Source: Hyphomicrobiales bacterium
Lineage (GTDB): Bacteria; Pseudomonadota; Alphaproteobacteria; Rhizobiales; Xanthobacteraceae
Length of the DNA: 58,005 nt
Reading direction: 5' to 3'
NCBI GenBank assembly: GCA_003135415.1
Contig: PLBP01000007.1
Span: forward strand, 127,530-185,534
The translations under genes and the position numbers were made by a program. Below are positions 27,929 through 36,748 of the stretch, in pieces; position 1 is the stretch's first letter, and each line of letters starts with the position of its first letter. A model generated the notes under the pieces. The model did no database searches, had not been told where the DNA came from, and worked only from the letters and a program-made list of their open reading frames with translations.

Positions 27929-30900
27929 TCACATTTCCTGCACGGCGACCACGCCCGGCACCGCCTTCATCGCGCCCGCGATCTGCGGCGAAATCGGATA
28001 GCGCCCCGGGAGCTTGACCTCGACATCGGAGCCGTCGGCTAGCACCAATACGAAGCTCACTTCGCCGAGTTTTTCGGTCTTGCCGCCGCCGCCCGGCGCG
28101 AGGCGTTTCTTCACGAGATCGATCGGCTCGGAAGACTTGAGAAAAACGCGCAAGCCGCGCTGGCTCTTCGATGCCGCCTCGTCGAGCGATTCCGCGTTAT
28201 GGATGCGCACGCGCACTTCCTCGCCTTGCAGCTCGGCGCCGACCTGCAACAGCACGGCGTTGCCGGGCTCCAACAGATCGCGGAATTGCGCCAACCCCTC
28301 GGCGAAAATCAACGCCTCGAAATGCCCGGTCGGGTCGGAAAGCTCGATGATGCCCATTTTCGAGCCCGACTTGATACGCCGCTCGGTACGCGACATCACG
28401 GTGGCGCCGAGCCGCCCGGCCGAGCCGCCCGCGCGCACGGCGCGCGAGAAATCGGCCCATGGCTGCACGCGAAGGCGCTCGAGCACGGCCTGGTAATCGT
28501 CGAGCGGATGGCCGGAGAGAAAAAAGCCGATGGCGTCGTATTCGCGCTTTAATCGTTCCGCCGGGAGCCACGGCGTCGCCTCGGGCACGTGAATCGTCGC
28601 GCGCACCGGTCCCCCGCCGAATAATTGCGTCTGACCCGAAGCCGCGTCCGCAACTCTCCGCTGCCCATAGGCGAGCATCGCGTCGACGGCGGCGAAGGCG
28701 CGCGCGCGGTTCGGCTCCAGGCAATCGAAGGCGCCGGCGGCGGCAAGGCTTTCGAGCGTGCGCTTGTTCAGCGCGCGCGTATCGATGCGCGCGGCAAAAT
28801 CGGCGAGATCGGTGAACGGCTTCTCGGCGCGCGCTTTCACGATCGCCTCGACCGCCTGCGAGCCCACGCCCTTGATCGCGGCAAGTGCATAGATGATCGT
28901 CCCTCGTCCCGTTCCTTGGGCCGCCCCGAAATTTTCGCCCGACAGGTTCACTGACGGCGGCTCGACCTTAATGCCGAGCCGGACGGCCTCGCGGCGGAAT
29001 TCGGCGAGCTTGTCGGTATTGTCGCGATCGAGCGTCATCGAAGCGGCGAAAAACTCGACCGGATAATGCGCCTTCAGGTAAGCCGTCTGGTAGGCGACCA
29101 ACGCGTAGGCGGCGGCATGGCTCTTGTTGAAGCCGTATTCGGCGAAGCGCTCCAATAGATCGAAAATCGCGTCGGCCTGCGCGCGCTCGACGCCGCGCTC
29201 GACCGCGCCAGAGACAAAGCGCGCGCGCTGTGCCCGCATTTCGCTCCGGATTTTTTTGCCCATCGCACGCCGCAACAGATCCGCCTCGCCGAGCGAGTAG
29301 CCGGCAAGCAACTGTGCGGCCTGCATCACTTGCTCCTGATAGACGATCACGCCGAACGTCTCGCGCAGCACCGTCTCCAATTTCGGATGGATGTAGTCGG
29401 GCTTTTCCCGGCCGTGCTTGCGGGCGTTGTAGGTCGGAATATTCGCCATCGGGCCGGGGCGATAAAGCGCCACGAGCGCAATGATGTCTTCGAAGCGGTC
29501 AGGCTGCATTTCGGCAAGGGCCTTCCGCATGCCTGCGCTTTCAATTTGGAACACGCCGACCGTATCGCCATGCGAGATCATTTCGTAAGGCGCGGGATCG
29601 TCGAGCGGGATCGAATTGATGTCGAACGTAATTCCGCGCGCCGCGAGAAGCTTCACCGCGGTGTCGATCACCGTCAGCGTTTTAAGCCCGAGGAAGTCGA
29701 ACTTCACGAGGCCCGCGGCCTCGACCCATTTCATATTGAACTGGGTCGCCGGCGTGCTCGATTTCGGATCGCGATAGAGCGGCACCAATTCGACGAGCGG
29801 CCGGTCGCCGATCACAATGCCGGCGGCATGGGTCGAGGCATGTCGATGCAGGCCCTCTAACTTGAGCGCGATGTCGAAGGCGCGCTTGACGCGCGGATCC
29901 TCTTTTCGCGCTTCTTGCAGGCGCGGCTCGCCCTCGATCGCGCGCTGGAGCGTCACCGGATTGGTCGGATTGATCGGGATCAATTTGCAGATGCGGTCGA
30001 CCTGGCCGTAGGGCATCTCCAGGACGCGGCCGACATCGCGCATGACGCCCCGCGCTTGCAGCGAGCCGAAAGTGATGATTTGCGCCACCTGCTCGCGGCC
30101 GTAACGCTCCTGCACATAGCGGATCACCTCGTCGCGCCGGTCCTGGCAGAAATCGACGTCGAAATCCGGCATCGACACGCGCTCGGGATTGAGGAAGCGC
30201 TCGAACAGAAGCCCGAAGCGGATCGGATCGAGATCGGTGATGGTGAGCGCGTAGGAGACGAGCGAGCCCGCGCCGGAGCCGCGCCCCGGCCCCACGGGAA
30301 TGCCGCGCGCCTTCGCCCATTGGATAAAATCGGCGACGATCAGGAAGTAACCGGCGTAGTTCATCCGGCTGATGACATCGAGCTCGAAGACAAGCCGCTC
30401 GCGATATTCCTCTTCGCTGAAACCGAGCGTGAGGCCGTGATCCTTGATGCGCTTCTCCAGCCCCTCTTCGGCACGGCGGCGCAATTCCACCGTCTCGTCG
30501 GCGGCTTTCCCGCCGATGGAAAAGCGCGGCAGGATCGGCGCCCGGCTCTGCGAGCGGAACGAGCAGCGCCGCGCGATCTCGACGCTCGAGGCAAGTGCTT
30601 CCGGGAGATCGGCGAATAGCTCCATCATCTCGCTTCGCGTCTTGAAATAATGCTCGGGCGTGACCTGCCGCCGGTCGCTCTCGGCGACGAGCCGGCCCTC
30701 GGCAATGCAAAGAAGCGCGTCATGCGCCTCAAAGTCGTCGCGCGCGCCGAAATAGGGCTCGTTGGTGGCGACGAGCGGAAGCCCCGCAGCGAAGGCAAGT
30801 TCGATCAAGGCGGGCTCCGCGAGCTTTTCGCTCTCGAGCCCGTGGCGCTGCAATTCGACATAGAGCTTGTCGCCATGAAGTCGTTTGAGGCGGTCGAGCC

Positions 30901-31393
30901 GCGCGCGCGCAAGCTCCGCGTGCCCGCTCGCGAATGCACGCTCGAGCGGGCCGTCCGGCCCGCCGGTAAGCGCGATCAGTCCGGGCGCGTGCGCTTTCAG
31001 CCAATCGAGGCTGACATGCGGTGCGGCGCCTTCGGGCACGTCGAGATGGCTCTTCGAGACGAGCGCGATCAGGTGTCGGTAGCCCTCTTCGGTGGCGGCC
31101 AGCAAAACGATGCGCGGCATCCGCGAAATAGCGCCGTTCCGCGCCGGCGGCTCGTCGGCGAAATCAACGGCGAGCGCGCAGCCGACGATGGGCTGGATGC
31201 CTTCGCCCGCCATCTTCTCGGAGAATTCGAGCGCGGCGAACAGATTGCCGGTGTCGGTGAGTGCCAGCGCGGGCTGCCGGTCGGCTTTCGCAAGCTCCGC
31301 GAGCTGCGCGATTTTCAGCGCGCCTTCGAGAAGCGAATAGGACGAATGAACATGGAGGTGGACGAAGCCCACCGCCTTTGCGAGGTCAGACAC
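27929..31393 (-). CDS. dnaE: DNA polymerase III subunit alpha
   Basis: Replicative DNA polymerase catalytic subunit, 1154 residues from GTG 31393. The PHP domain opens with VHLHVHSSYSLLEGALKI; the palm carries PDFDVDFCQDRRDEVI with two catalytic Asp; the fingers carry FGSLQARGVMRDVGRVL; a tandem helix-hairpin-helix lies near AAIKGVGSQAVEAIVKAR; and an OB fold (GIIELSDPTGHFEALIF) lies near the C-terminus. It is DnaE1-like and not the ImuC/DnaE2 type, as no imuAB genes are adjacent. It follows lolD by 89 bases containing a hairpin. Confidence 0.96.
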   Translation of the reverse strand: MSDLAKAVGFVHLHVHSSYSLLEGALKIAQLAELAKADRQPALALTDTGNLFAALEFSEKMAGEGIQPIVGCALAVDFADEPPARNGAISRMPRIVLLAATEEGYRHLIALVSKSHLDVPEGAAPHVSLDWLKAHAPGLIALTGGPDGPLERAFASGHAELARARLDRLKRLHGDKLYVELQRHGLESEKLAEPALIELAFAAGLPLVATNEPYFGARDDFEAHDALLCIAEGRLVAESDRRQVTPEHYFKTRSEMMELFADLPEALASSVEIARRCSFRSQSRAPILPRFSIGGKAADETVELRRRAEEGLEKRIKDHGLTLGFSEEEYRERLVFELDVISRMNYAGYFLIVADFIQWAKARGIPVGPGRGSGAGSLVSYALTITDLDPIRFGLLFERFLNPERVSMPDFDVDFCQDRRDEVIRYVQERYGREQVAQIITFGSLQARGVMRDVGRVLEMPYGQVDRICKLIPINPTNPVTLQRAIEGEPRLQEARKEDPRVKRAFDIALKLEGLHRHASTHAAGIVIGDRPLVELVPLYRDPKSSTPATQFNMKWVEAAGLVKFDFLGLKTLTVIDTAVKLLAARGITFDINSIPLDDPAPYEMISHGDTVGVFQIESAGMRKALAEMQPDRFEDIIALVALYRPGPMANIPTYNARKHGREKPDYIHPKLETVLRETFGVIVYQEQVMQAAQLLAGYSLGEADLLRRAMGKKIRSEMRAQRARFVSGAVERGVERAQADAIFDLLERFAEYGFNKSHAAAYALVAYQTAYLKAHYPVEFFAASMTLDRDNTDKLAEFRREAVRLGIKVEPPSVNLSGENFGAAQGTGRGTIIYALAAIKGVGSQAVEAIVKARAEKPFTDLADFAARIDTRALNKRTLESLAAAGAFDCLEPNRARAFAAVDAMLAYGQRRVADAASGQTQLFGGGPVRATIHVPEATPWLPAERLKREYDAIGFFLSGHPLDDYQAVLERLRVQPWADFSRAVRAGGSAGRLGATVMSRTERRIKSGSKMGIIELSDPTGHFEALIFAEGLAQFRDLLEPGNAVLLQVGAELQGEEVRVRIHNAESLDEAASKSQRGLRVFLKSSEPIDLVKKRLAPGGGGKTEKLGEVSFVLVLADGSDVEVKLPGRYPISPQIAGAMKAVPGVVAVQEM

Positions 31394-31414
31394 GAATCGT
31401 CTCCGAGAATTTCT

Positions 31415-31433
31415 CGAGCCCATCGTGGGCTCG
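31415..31433. other. Hairpin between lolD and dnaE
   Basis: CGAGCCCA pairs with TGGGCTCG over a 3-base loop, 22 bases before the dnaE start. No U-tract follows on the minus strand. It may be a weak terminator or an RNA stabiliser for the lolC-lolD transcript. Confidence 0.35.
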
Positions 31434-31482
31434 CCGAGCGCCCGCGTCCAGAATTTTCAGTGCGAGGCTGTGGACGAGCAAC

Positions 31483-32169
31483 TCAACTATGCTCGACCAC
31501 TTCGCCGTCCTTGATGGTGACGCGCCGATTCATGCGTCCGGCGAGTTCCATGTTGTGGGTGGCGATCAGCGCGGCGAAGCCCGAGGCGTTCACGAGCTTG
31601 GCGAGTGTCGCAAACACGTGATCGGCGGTTTGCGGGTCGAGATTGCCGGTCGGCTCGTCCGCCAACAGAAGCCGCGGCGCGTTGGCGACCGCGCGCGCGA
31701 TCGCCACACGCTGCTGCTCGCCGCCCGATAATTCCGCCGGCCGGTGCTCGAGCCGCGCGCCGAGGCCGAGGAAGGTCAGGAGTTCGCTCGAGCGAGCGCG
31801 GGCCTCGGCCTTGCCGAGGCCGCCGATCATCTGCGGCAGCATGACGTTTTCGACCGCGGAGAATTCCGGCAACAGATGATGGAACTGATAGACGAATCCG
31901 ATCTCGTCGCGGCGGATGCGGGTGCGCTCCTTGTCGGGAAGCCCCGCCGTTGCGCGGTCGCCGATGAATACCTCGCCGCCGTCGGGATGCTCTAGCAGGC
32001 CCGCGATTTGTAGCAGCGTCGATTTGCCGGTGCCGGACGGCGCGATCAGCGCCACCGACTCGCCGGGCCACACCGACAAGGTCGCCCCGCGCAGGATTTC
32101 GAGAACGGAATCGCCTTGCCGATAGCGCCGCTCGACGCCCTCGATGTGCAAGGCCGGCTGGTTTTGCAT
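31483..32169 (-). CDS. lolD: Lipoprotein-releasing system ATP-binding protein
   Basis: ATPase of the LolCDE-type transporter that extracts outer-membrane lipoproteins from the inner membrane for LolA. 228 residues: Walker [12 protein letters not shown], the Q-loop region near [19 protein letters not shown] (LolD/MacB type), signature [14 protein letters not shown], Walker [13 protein letters not shown] and the switch His in ATHNMEL. It starts 3 bases after the permease gene. Confidence 0.95.
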   Translation of the reverse strand: MQNQPALHIEGVERRYRQGDSVLEILRGATLSVWPGESVALIAPSGTGKSTLLQIAGLLEHPDGGEVFIGDRATAGLPDKERTRIRRDEIGFVYQFHHLLPEFSAVENVMLPQMIGGLGKAEARARSSELLTFLGLGARLEHRPAELSGGEQQRVAIARAVANAPRLLLADEPTGNLDPQTADHVFATLAKLVNASGFAALIATHNMELAGRMNRRVTIKDGEVVEHS

Positions 32170-32172
32170 GCC

Positions 32173-33441
32173 CTACTCGTAGCGCAGCGCCTCGACCGGA
32201 TCGAGCCGCGCCGCCCGCCAAGCCGGGTAAAGCGTCGCGATGAAGGACAAGACGAGCGCCATGACCAGGACCGTGATCGTCTCGCCCGAATCGATATCGG
32301 CGGGCATTTGGCTCAGATAATAAAGTTCAGGCGAGAATAGCTCGGTCGAGGAGAGCCACGACAAGAAGCGCCGGATTCCCTCGATGTTGAGGCAAATGAG
32401 AAGCCCGAGCCCGAAGCCGACCAGCGTGCCGACGACGCCGATCGAGGCACCGGTGATGAAGAAGATGCGGAGCACGGCACCCTTGGTCGCGCCCATAGTG
32501 CGCAGGATCGCGATGTCGTGGCCCTTGTCTTTGACCAGCATGATCAGCCCTGAGACGATGTTGAGCGCGGCGACGAGCACGATCAGCGTGAGGATCAGGA
32601 ACATGACGTTCCGCTCGACCTGCAAGGCATTGAAGAAGGTGGCATTGCGTTGCCGCCAATCGACCAGGAACACCGGGCGGCCGGCGCCTTCATTGATCAG
32701 TTGGCGATACTTGTCGATCTGATCGGGATTGTCGGTATAGACCTCGATTGCGGAGACGTCGCCGGGACGGTTGAAATAGGCCTGCGCCTCAGAGAGTGGC
32801 ATGAATACGAACACGTTGTCGTATTCCGACATGCCGATCTCGAACAGCGCCGCGACCTTGTAGGTCTTGATCCGTGGCGTCGTGCCCATCGGCGTCACCG
32901 CGCCGCGGGGTGCCACGAGCGTCACCTGATCGCCGGCCCGCACCGAAAGCTGGTTCGCGAGCCGGGCGCCGAGCACAACGCCCTGCCCTTCGTCGAAGCC
33001 TTCGAGCGTGCCGTTCTTGATGTTCGGCCCGATCGCCGGAAGGCTCTTCAAATCCTGCTCCCGAATGCCGCGCACCAGAACGCCGGCGGCATGGAACGGC
33101 GAGGACGCCAGCGCCTGTCCCTCCACCAAGGGCACTGCGAGTGTGATGCCTTTGATGGCGGAGACTTTCTTCGCGACCTCGGCGTAATCGGTCAGCGCCT
33201 GTTCGAGCGGCTGGATCAGCACATGGCCGTTGAGGCCAAGTATTTTCGACAACAATTCCGTGCGGAAGCCGTTCATCACCGCCATCACGATGATCAAGGT
33301 CGCGACGCCCAGCATGATGCCGAGAAACGAAAACCCGGCGATCACCGAGATGAAACCTTCCTTGCGCCGCGCCCGCAGATAGCGGATCGACAGCATCCAC
33401 TCGAAGGAGGCGAAGGGGAGCGTTCCGGTGCGTGCCGACAT
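32173..33441 (-). CDS. lolC: Lipoprotein-releasing system permease (LolC/LolE family)
   Basis: Membrane subunit of the lipoprotein exporter. 422 residues: an N-terminal helix after MLSIRYLRARRKEGFISVIA, a large periplasmic domain (about 50-265), and three C-terminal helices of the FtsX fold, ending LYPAWRAARLDPVEALRYE. A single permease gene suggests a homodimer, the LolF-type arrangement reported in alphaproteobacteria, instead of separate LolC and LolE. It lies 12 bases after proS. Confidence 0.94.
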   Translation of the reverse strand: MSARTGTLPFASFEWMLSIRYLRARRKEGFISVIAGFSFLGIMLGVATLIIVMAVMNGFRTELLSKILGLNGHVLIQPLEQALTDYAEVAKKVSAIKGITLAVPLVEGQALASSPFHAAGVLVRGIREQDLKSLPAIGPNIKNGTLEGFDEGQGVVLGARLANQLSVRAGDQVTLVAPRGAVTPMGTTPRIKTYKVAALFEIGMSEYDNVFVFMPLSEAQAYFNRPGDVSAIEVYTDNPDQIDKYRQLINEGAGRPVFLVDWRQRNATFFNALQVERNVMFLILTLIVLVAALNIVSGLIMLVKDKGHDIAILRTMGATKGAVLRIFFITGASIGVVGTLVGFGLGLLICLNIEGIRRFLSWLSSTELFSPELYYLSQMPADIDSGETITVLVMALVLSFIATLYPAWRAARLDPVEALRYE

Positions 33442-33453
33442 TGTTCTGTCCGT

Positions 33454-34776
33454 CTATCCCGCGAGCCGCGCGAGCGCGTCGGCCGGCGAAAGCGTTTCGC
33501 GCGCGCCGCCCGCGCGCCGCTTCAATTCCACTTTGCCCTCGGCCAGTCCCTTGGGCCCGACCACGATTTGCCACGGCAAGCCGATGAGGTCGGCGGCGGC
33601 GAATTTCCCGCCCGCGCGTTCGTCGCTGTCGTCATAGAGCACGTCTATACCGCGCGCCGTGAGCTCGCCGTAAAGTTTCTCGCAGGCAGCGTCGGTGGCA
33701 CTATCGCCTTGCTTGAGATTGAGGAGCGCGACCTTGAACGGTGCCACCGGCTCCGGCCACACGATGCCGGTCTCATCGTGGCTCGCTTCGATGATGGCGG
33801 CGACGAGCCGCGTCGGTCCGATGCCGTAGGAGCCCATGTGCACGGGTACATTGGCGCCGTCGGGGCCGGCGACCGTCGCCTTCATCGGCTCGGAATATTT
33901 GGTGCCGAACTGGAAGATGTGGCCAACTTCTATGCCGCGCGCGGAAAGCCGCTTCGCCTCGGGAATTTTATCGAACGCTCCCGACTCGTGCTTCTCCGAG
34001 GTCGCGGCATAAAGCGAGGTCCACTGGTCGACGATCTTCTGCAGACCGGCGGCGTTGTCGAAGTCGACTTTTTCGTCGGGCACCGGAAAGTCGAGATAGT
34101 CGCGATGGCAAAATACTTCGCTCTCCCCGGTCGAGGCGAGGATGATGAATTCGTGGGAGAGGCTCCCACCGATCGGACCGGATTCGGCAACCATTGGAAT
34201 CGATTTCAGCCCCAGCCGCGCGAAGGTGCGGAGATAAGCCACGAACATTTTGTTGTAGGAATGGCGGGAACTGGCGGCGTCCAAATCGAAGGAATAGGCG
34301 TCCTTCATGAGGAATTCGCGCGAGCGATACACGCCGAAGCGCGGCCTGAGCTCGTCGCGGAACTTCCATTGGATGTGATAGAGGTTAAGCGGCAACTGCT
34401 TGTAGGACTTGACCGAGGCGCGGAAGATCTCGGTGATCATCTCCTCGTTGGTCGGGCCGTAGAGCATTTCGCGCTCGTGCCGGTCCTCGATTCGCAGCAT
34501 TTCCTTGCCGTAATCGTCGTAGCGCCCGCTTTCGCGCCACAACTCGGCCGACTGGATCGTCGGCATCAGCATCTCGATCGCGCCGGCGCGGTTCTGCTCC
34601 TCGCGCACGATTTGACAGACCTTCTGCACGACCCGCATGCCCAGCGGCAGGAAGGCGTAGATGCCCGCCGCCTCCTGCCGGATCATCCCCGCCCGCAACA
34701 TCAGGCGGTGGGAAACGATTTCGGCCTCTTTCGGGGTTTCGCGCAGGATCGGAAGAAAATAACGGGAGAGGCGCAT
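33454..34776 (-). CDS. proS: Prolyl-tRNA synthetase, short alphaproteobacterial form
   Basis: Class II synthetase that charges tRNA(Pro). 440 residues from ATG 34776 ([20 protein letters not shown]). Motif 1 lies around [20 protein letters not shown], motif 2 around [20 protein letters not shown] and motif 3 near [16 protein letters not shown], followed by an anticodon-binding domain. The insertion (INS) editing domain found in the ~570-residue bacterial enzyme is absent, so any Ala-tRNA(Pro) proofreading would depend on a separate YbaK/ProX-type protein outside this window. Confidence 0.95.
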   Translation of the reverse strand: MRLSRYFLPILRETPKEAEIVSHRLMLRAGMIRQEAAGIYAFLPLGMRVVQKVCQIVREEQNRAGAIEMLMPTIQSAELWRESGRYDDYGKEMLRIEDRHEREMLYGPTNEEMITEIFRASVKSYKQLPLNLYHIQWKFRDELRPRFGVYRSREFLMKDAYSFDLDAASSRHSYNKMFVAYLRTFARLGLKSIPMVAESGPIGGSLSHEFIILASTGESEVFCHRDYLDFPVPDEKVDFDNAAGLQKIVDQWTSLYAATSEKHESGAFDKIPEAKRLSARGIEVGHIFQFGTKYSEPMKATVAGPDGANVPVHMGSYGIGPTRLVAAIIEASHDETGIVWPEPVAPFKVALLNLKQGDSATDAACEKLYGELTARGIDVLYDDSDERAGGKFAAADLIGLPWQIVVGPKGLAEGKVELKRRAGGARETLSPADALARLAG

Positions 34777-35089
34777 CCCTAGCCTTCGATTCGGTCGGGC
34801 CGGTTGCCCCGGCGAGTGAACGCACAAGATTTCCGAATGACAAGAGCCGCTTGGCTCCGCTTCCCCGGAAGCGTCTTATTGCGATGCAGAAAAACTGATT
34901 GCACCGCAAGAATGACAGGCCAACGGCTTCCGGTCTAGCTTCACGGTTCTCAGCTAGGGAAGCGAGCCGGACCAGTCCGGTTTGAGGCCCAGGTTTGGGG
35001 AGGAAGAATCCGCCGCCGGCGCGAGATCAACGCGACGCGAAACGGACGAAACGGCAAATGGATGAGCGCAAGCTTGCCCGTTTGTTTTT
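34777..35089. other. Intergenic region upstream of proS
   Basis: 313 bases with no supportable gene. It holds a hairpin CGCTTCC/GGAAGCG (34858-34873) and a GCAAGCTTGC palindrome near 35067 followed by a T-rich run to 35091. It probably contains the proS promoter and the end of the DUF1467 transcript. Confidence 0.45.
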
Positions 35090-35359
35090 TTACCGCGGCG
35101 AAATTAGCCCGGCGGGAAAAATACCGCCGATCAAGCCGAGCGCCCACGCGCCATAGCCCAATCCCATGATCACGGCCGAGATCAAGGTGGTCGCCATCGC
35201 CTTGCGCAACAGCAATGGCCGCGCCGGCGCTCCCGGATCGCTGCCCGGCGAAACTTCACCCGCTTCCTCCTGGCTCTCTACGCCCCAGGGAAGCACCGCG
35301 AACAGCACGATCCACCACAGCACGAAATAGATCGCGGCCGCCAGCACCCACGATTTCAT
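35090..35359 (-). CDS. DUF1467 family membrane protein
   Basis: 89-residue protein with two predicted membrane helices (AAAIYFVLWWIVLFAVLPWG near 8-27 and ATTLISAVIMGLGYGAWALG in the C-terminal half) joined by an acidic, Pro-rich loop. This matches the small DUF1467 family that lies between mce and proS in Hyphomicrobiales; the function is unknown. The ATG at 35359 shares its A with the mce stop (TGATG), so it is translationally coupled. Confidence 0.85.
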   Translation of the reverse strand: MKSWVLAAAIYFVLWWIVLFAVLPWGVESQEEAGEVSPGSDPGAPARPLLLRKAMATTLISAVIMGLGYGAWALGLIGGIFPAGLISPR

Positions 35360-35763
35360 CAAGCCTGCTCCAGCTCGACCAGCGTGCCGAAAAAATCCTT
35401 CGGGTGCAGGAACAGGACCGACTTGCCATGGGCGCCGATTTTGGGCTCGCCGTCGCCGAGCACGCGGGCACCTTGTGCTTTCATTTGATCGCGCGCGGCG
35501 CGGATATCGGCGACCTCGTAACAGAGGTGATGGATGCCGCCGTCGGGATTGCGTTCAAGGAACTTGGCGATCGGCGAATTGGCGCCGAGCGGCTCCAGGA
35601 GCTCGATCTTGGTGTTGGGGAGCGTGATGAAAATCGTGGTCACGCCATGGTCGGGCTGCGGCACCGCCGCCGAGACCTCGGCGCCAAGCGTCTTGCGGTA
35701 GATGCTCGCCGCGGCGGCGAGATCCTTGACCGCGATCGCGACGTGATTGAGCCGGCCGATCAT
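35359..35763 (-). CDS. mce: Methylmalonyl-CoA epimerase
   Basis: Interconverts (R)- and (S)-methylmalonyl-CoA in propionate catabolism ahead of the B12-dependent mutase. 134 residues in the VOC/glyoxalase fold with two beta-alpha-beta-beta-beta units: the metal ligands are His in RLNHVAIAV, His in GGIHHLCYEV and Glu in GTLVELEQ. The first of a three-gene string with DUF1467 and proS; the mutase is not in the window. Confidence 0.92.
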   Translation of the reverse strand: MIGRLNHVAIAVKDLAAAASIYRKTLGAEVSAAVPQPDHGVTTIFITLPNTKIELLEPLGANSPIAKFLERNPDGGIHHLCYEVADIRAARDQMKAQGARVLGDGEPKIGAHGKSVLFLHPKDFFGTLVELEQA

Positions 35764-35846
35764 CGCCCTTTCCTCATGCGCCTACACGTTCAATTATCGC
35801 GCTCAATTGGGCTAACATCGAAAGCAGAGTCAAGAAAGGAACGCCC

Positions 35847-36236
35847 ATGGACAAAACGCCGCTTCCCTTCGCAAAACTGATCGGCCTCGAGATCACCGAG
35901 GTTACCCCCGAGCGCGTCACCGCTTCACTCAAGGTGCGGGACGATCTGTGCACGCGGCCGGCGATCCTGCATGGCGGCGCCATCATGACCTTTGCCGACA
36001 CGGTCGGCGCCTACGCGACCGTCGCTAATTTGCCGGCGGGCATGACCACGACGACAATCGAGAGCAAGACCAATTTCTTCGCCGCCGTGCCCGTGGGCGA
36101 TACGGCGAAGGCCGAGTGCACGCCGCTTCATCGCGGCCGCACCACGATGGTGTGGCAGACGCGTATTTCGCGTGGCGACGGAAAGCTCGCGGCAATCGTG
36201 ACGCAGACGCAACTGGTGATGCCCGCGAGGCAATGA
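35847..36236 (+). CDS. PaaI-type hotdog thioesterase
   Basis: Hydrolyses acyl- or aryl-CoA; the substrate cannot be read from sequence. 129 residues with the PaaI core: PAILHGGAIMTFADTVGAYAT contains the HGG turn and the catalytic Asp, and TTTTIESKTNFFAAVPVGD the next strand. AGGA precedes the ATG. Transcribed away from mce over an 83-base spacer, and coupled to the next gene by an overlapping stop and start. Confidence 0.88.
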   Translation: MDKTPLPFAKLIGLEITEVTPERVTASLKVRDDLCTRPAILHGGAIMTFADTVGAYATVANLPAGMTTTTIESKTNFFAAVPVGDTAKAECTPLHRGRTTMVWQTRISRGDGKLAAIVTQTQLVMPARQ

Positions 36237-36742
36237 TGCAAAACGTAAAAGCCGTTTTGAAGCGTTATCGGGCGGAGCTGTGGCAGGTGCTTGCCATCGT
36301 GCTCGCCACCCTTCTCTCTTTTCTGATTGCCTCCTGGCTCGATCTCGCCGCGCCGTTCTGGTCGGTCATTACGGCAGCGATCGTCGCGCGCATTACGGCG
36401 AGAGGTGCGGTACGCGCGGCGGTCTATCGATTGCTCGGCACCTTGGCCGGCGCATTATTCGGTCTGTTCTTGGCCTTCGCGCGCAGCACGGGAACGCCCG
36501 AGCCCGTGCTCCTGGTTCTGCTGGTCGCTCCGTTGGGATTGCTCGGCGTGCTGCGGCCAGAATTGCGCGCGGCACTGATCGCCGGGATCATCGTATTTTC
36601 GGCGGCAGCACGCCTTGCATCGCCCATAGCCCCGGCGCTCGCGCGGATCATGGAAGTCGGACTCGGCGCGATTATCGCCGCATTGGTCTCGATTGTTTTA
36701 GGGATGTTTTTCCGGCCGCCGGAGCAAAAACCAGCCCGCTAG
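36233..36742 (+). CDS. FUSC-like small membrane protein
   Basis: 169 residues with about five to six hydrophobic helices. The opening (LKRYRAELWQVLAIVLATLL, then APFWSVITAAIVAR) and the IYRLLGTLAGALFG-like repeat resemble the N-terminal membrane half of FUSC / aromatic-acid exporter proteins (AaeB-like), but the cytoplasmic half is missing. It starts inside the stop of the PaaI gene (AATGATG), so the two form an operon; a thioesterase with an efflux half-protein may handle an aromatic or organic acid, which is inference. It converges on rnj with 6 bases between them. Confidence 0.65.
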   Translation: MMQNVKAVLKRYRAELWQVLAIVLATLLSFLIASWLDLAAPFWSVITAAIVARITARGAVRAAVYRLLGTLAGALFGLFLAFARSTGTPEPVLLVLLVAPLGLLGVLRPELRAALIAGIIVFSAAARLASPIAPALARIMEVGLGAIIAALVSIVLGMFFRPPEQKPAR

Positions 36743-36748
36743 GGCCTT

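Noticed and set aside
32650-34782. 710-codon plus-strand open frame opposite proS and lolC
   Set aside because: Antisense shadow: Arg/His/Asp-rich text without motifs, fully covering two conserved genes.
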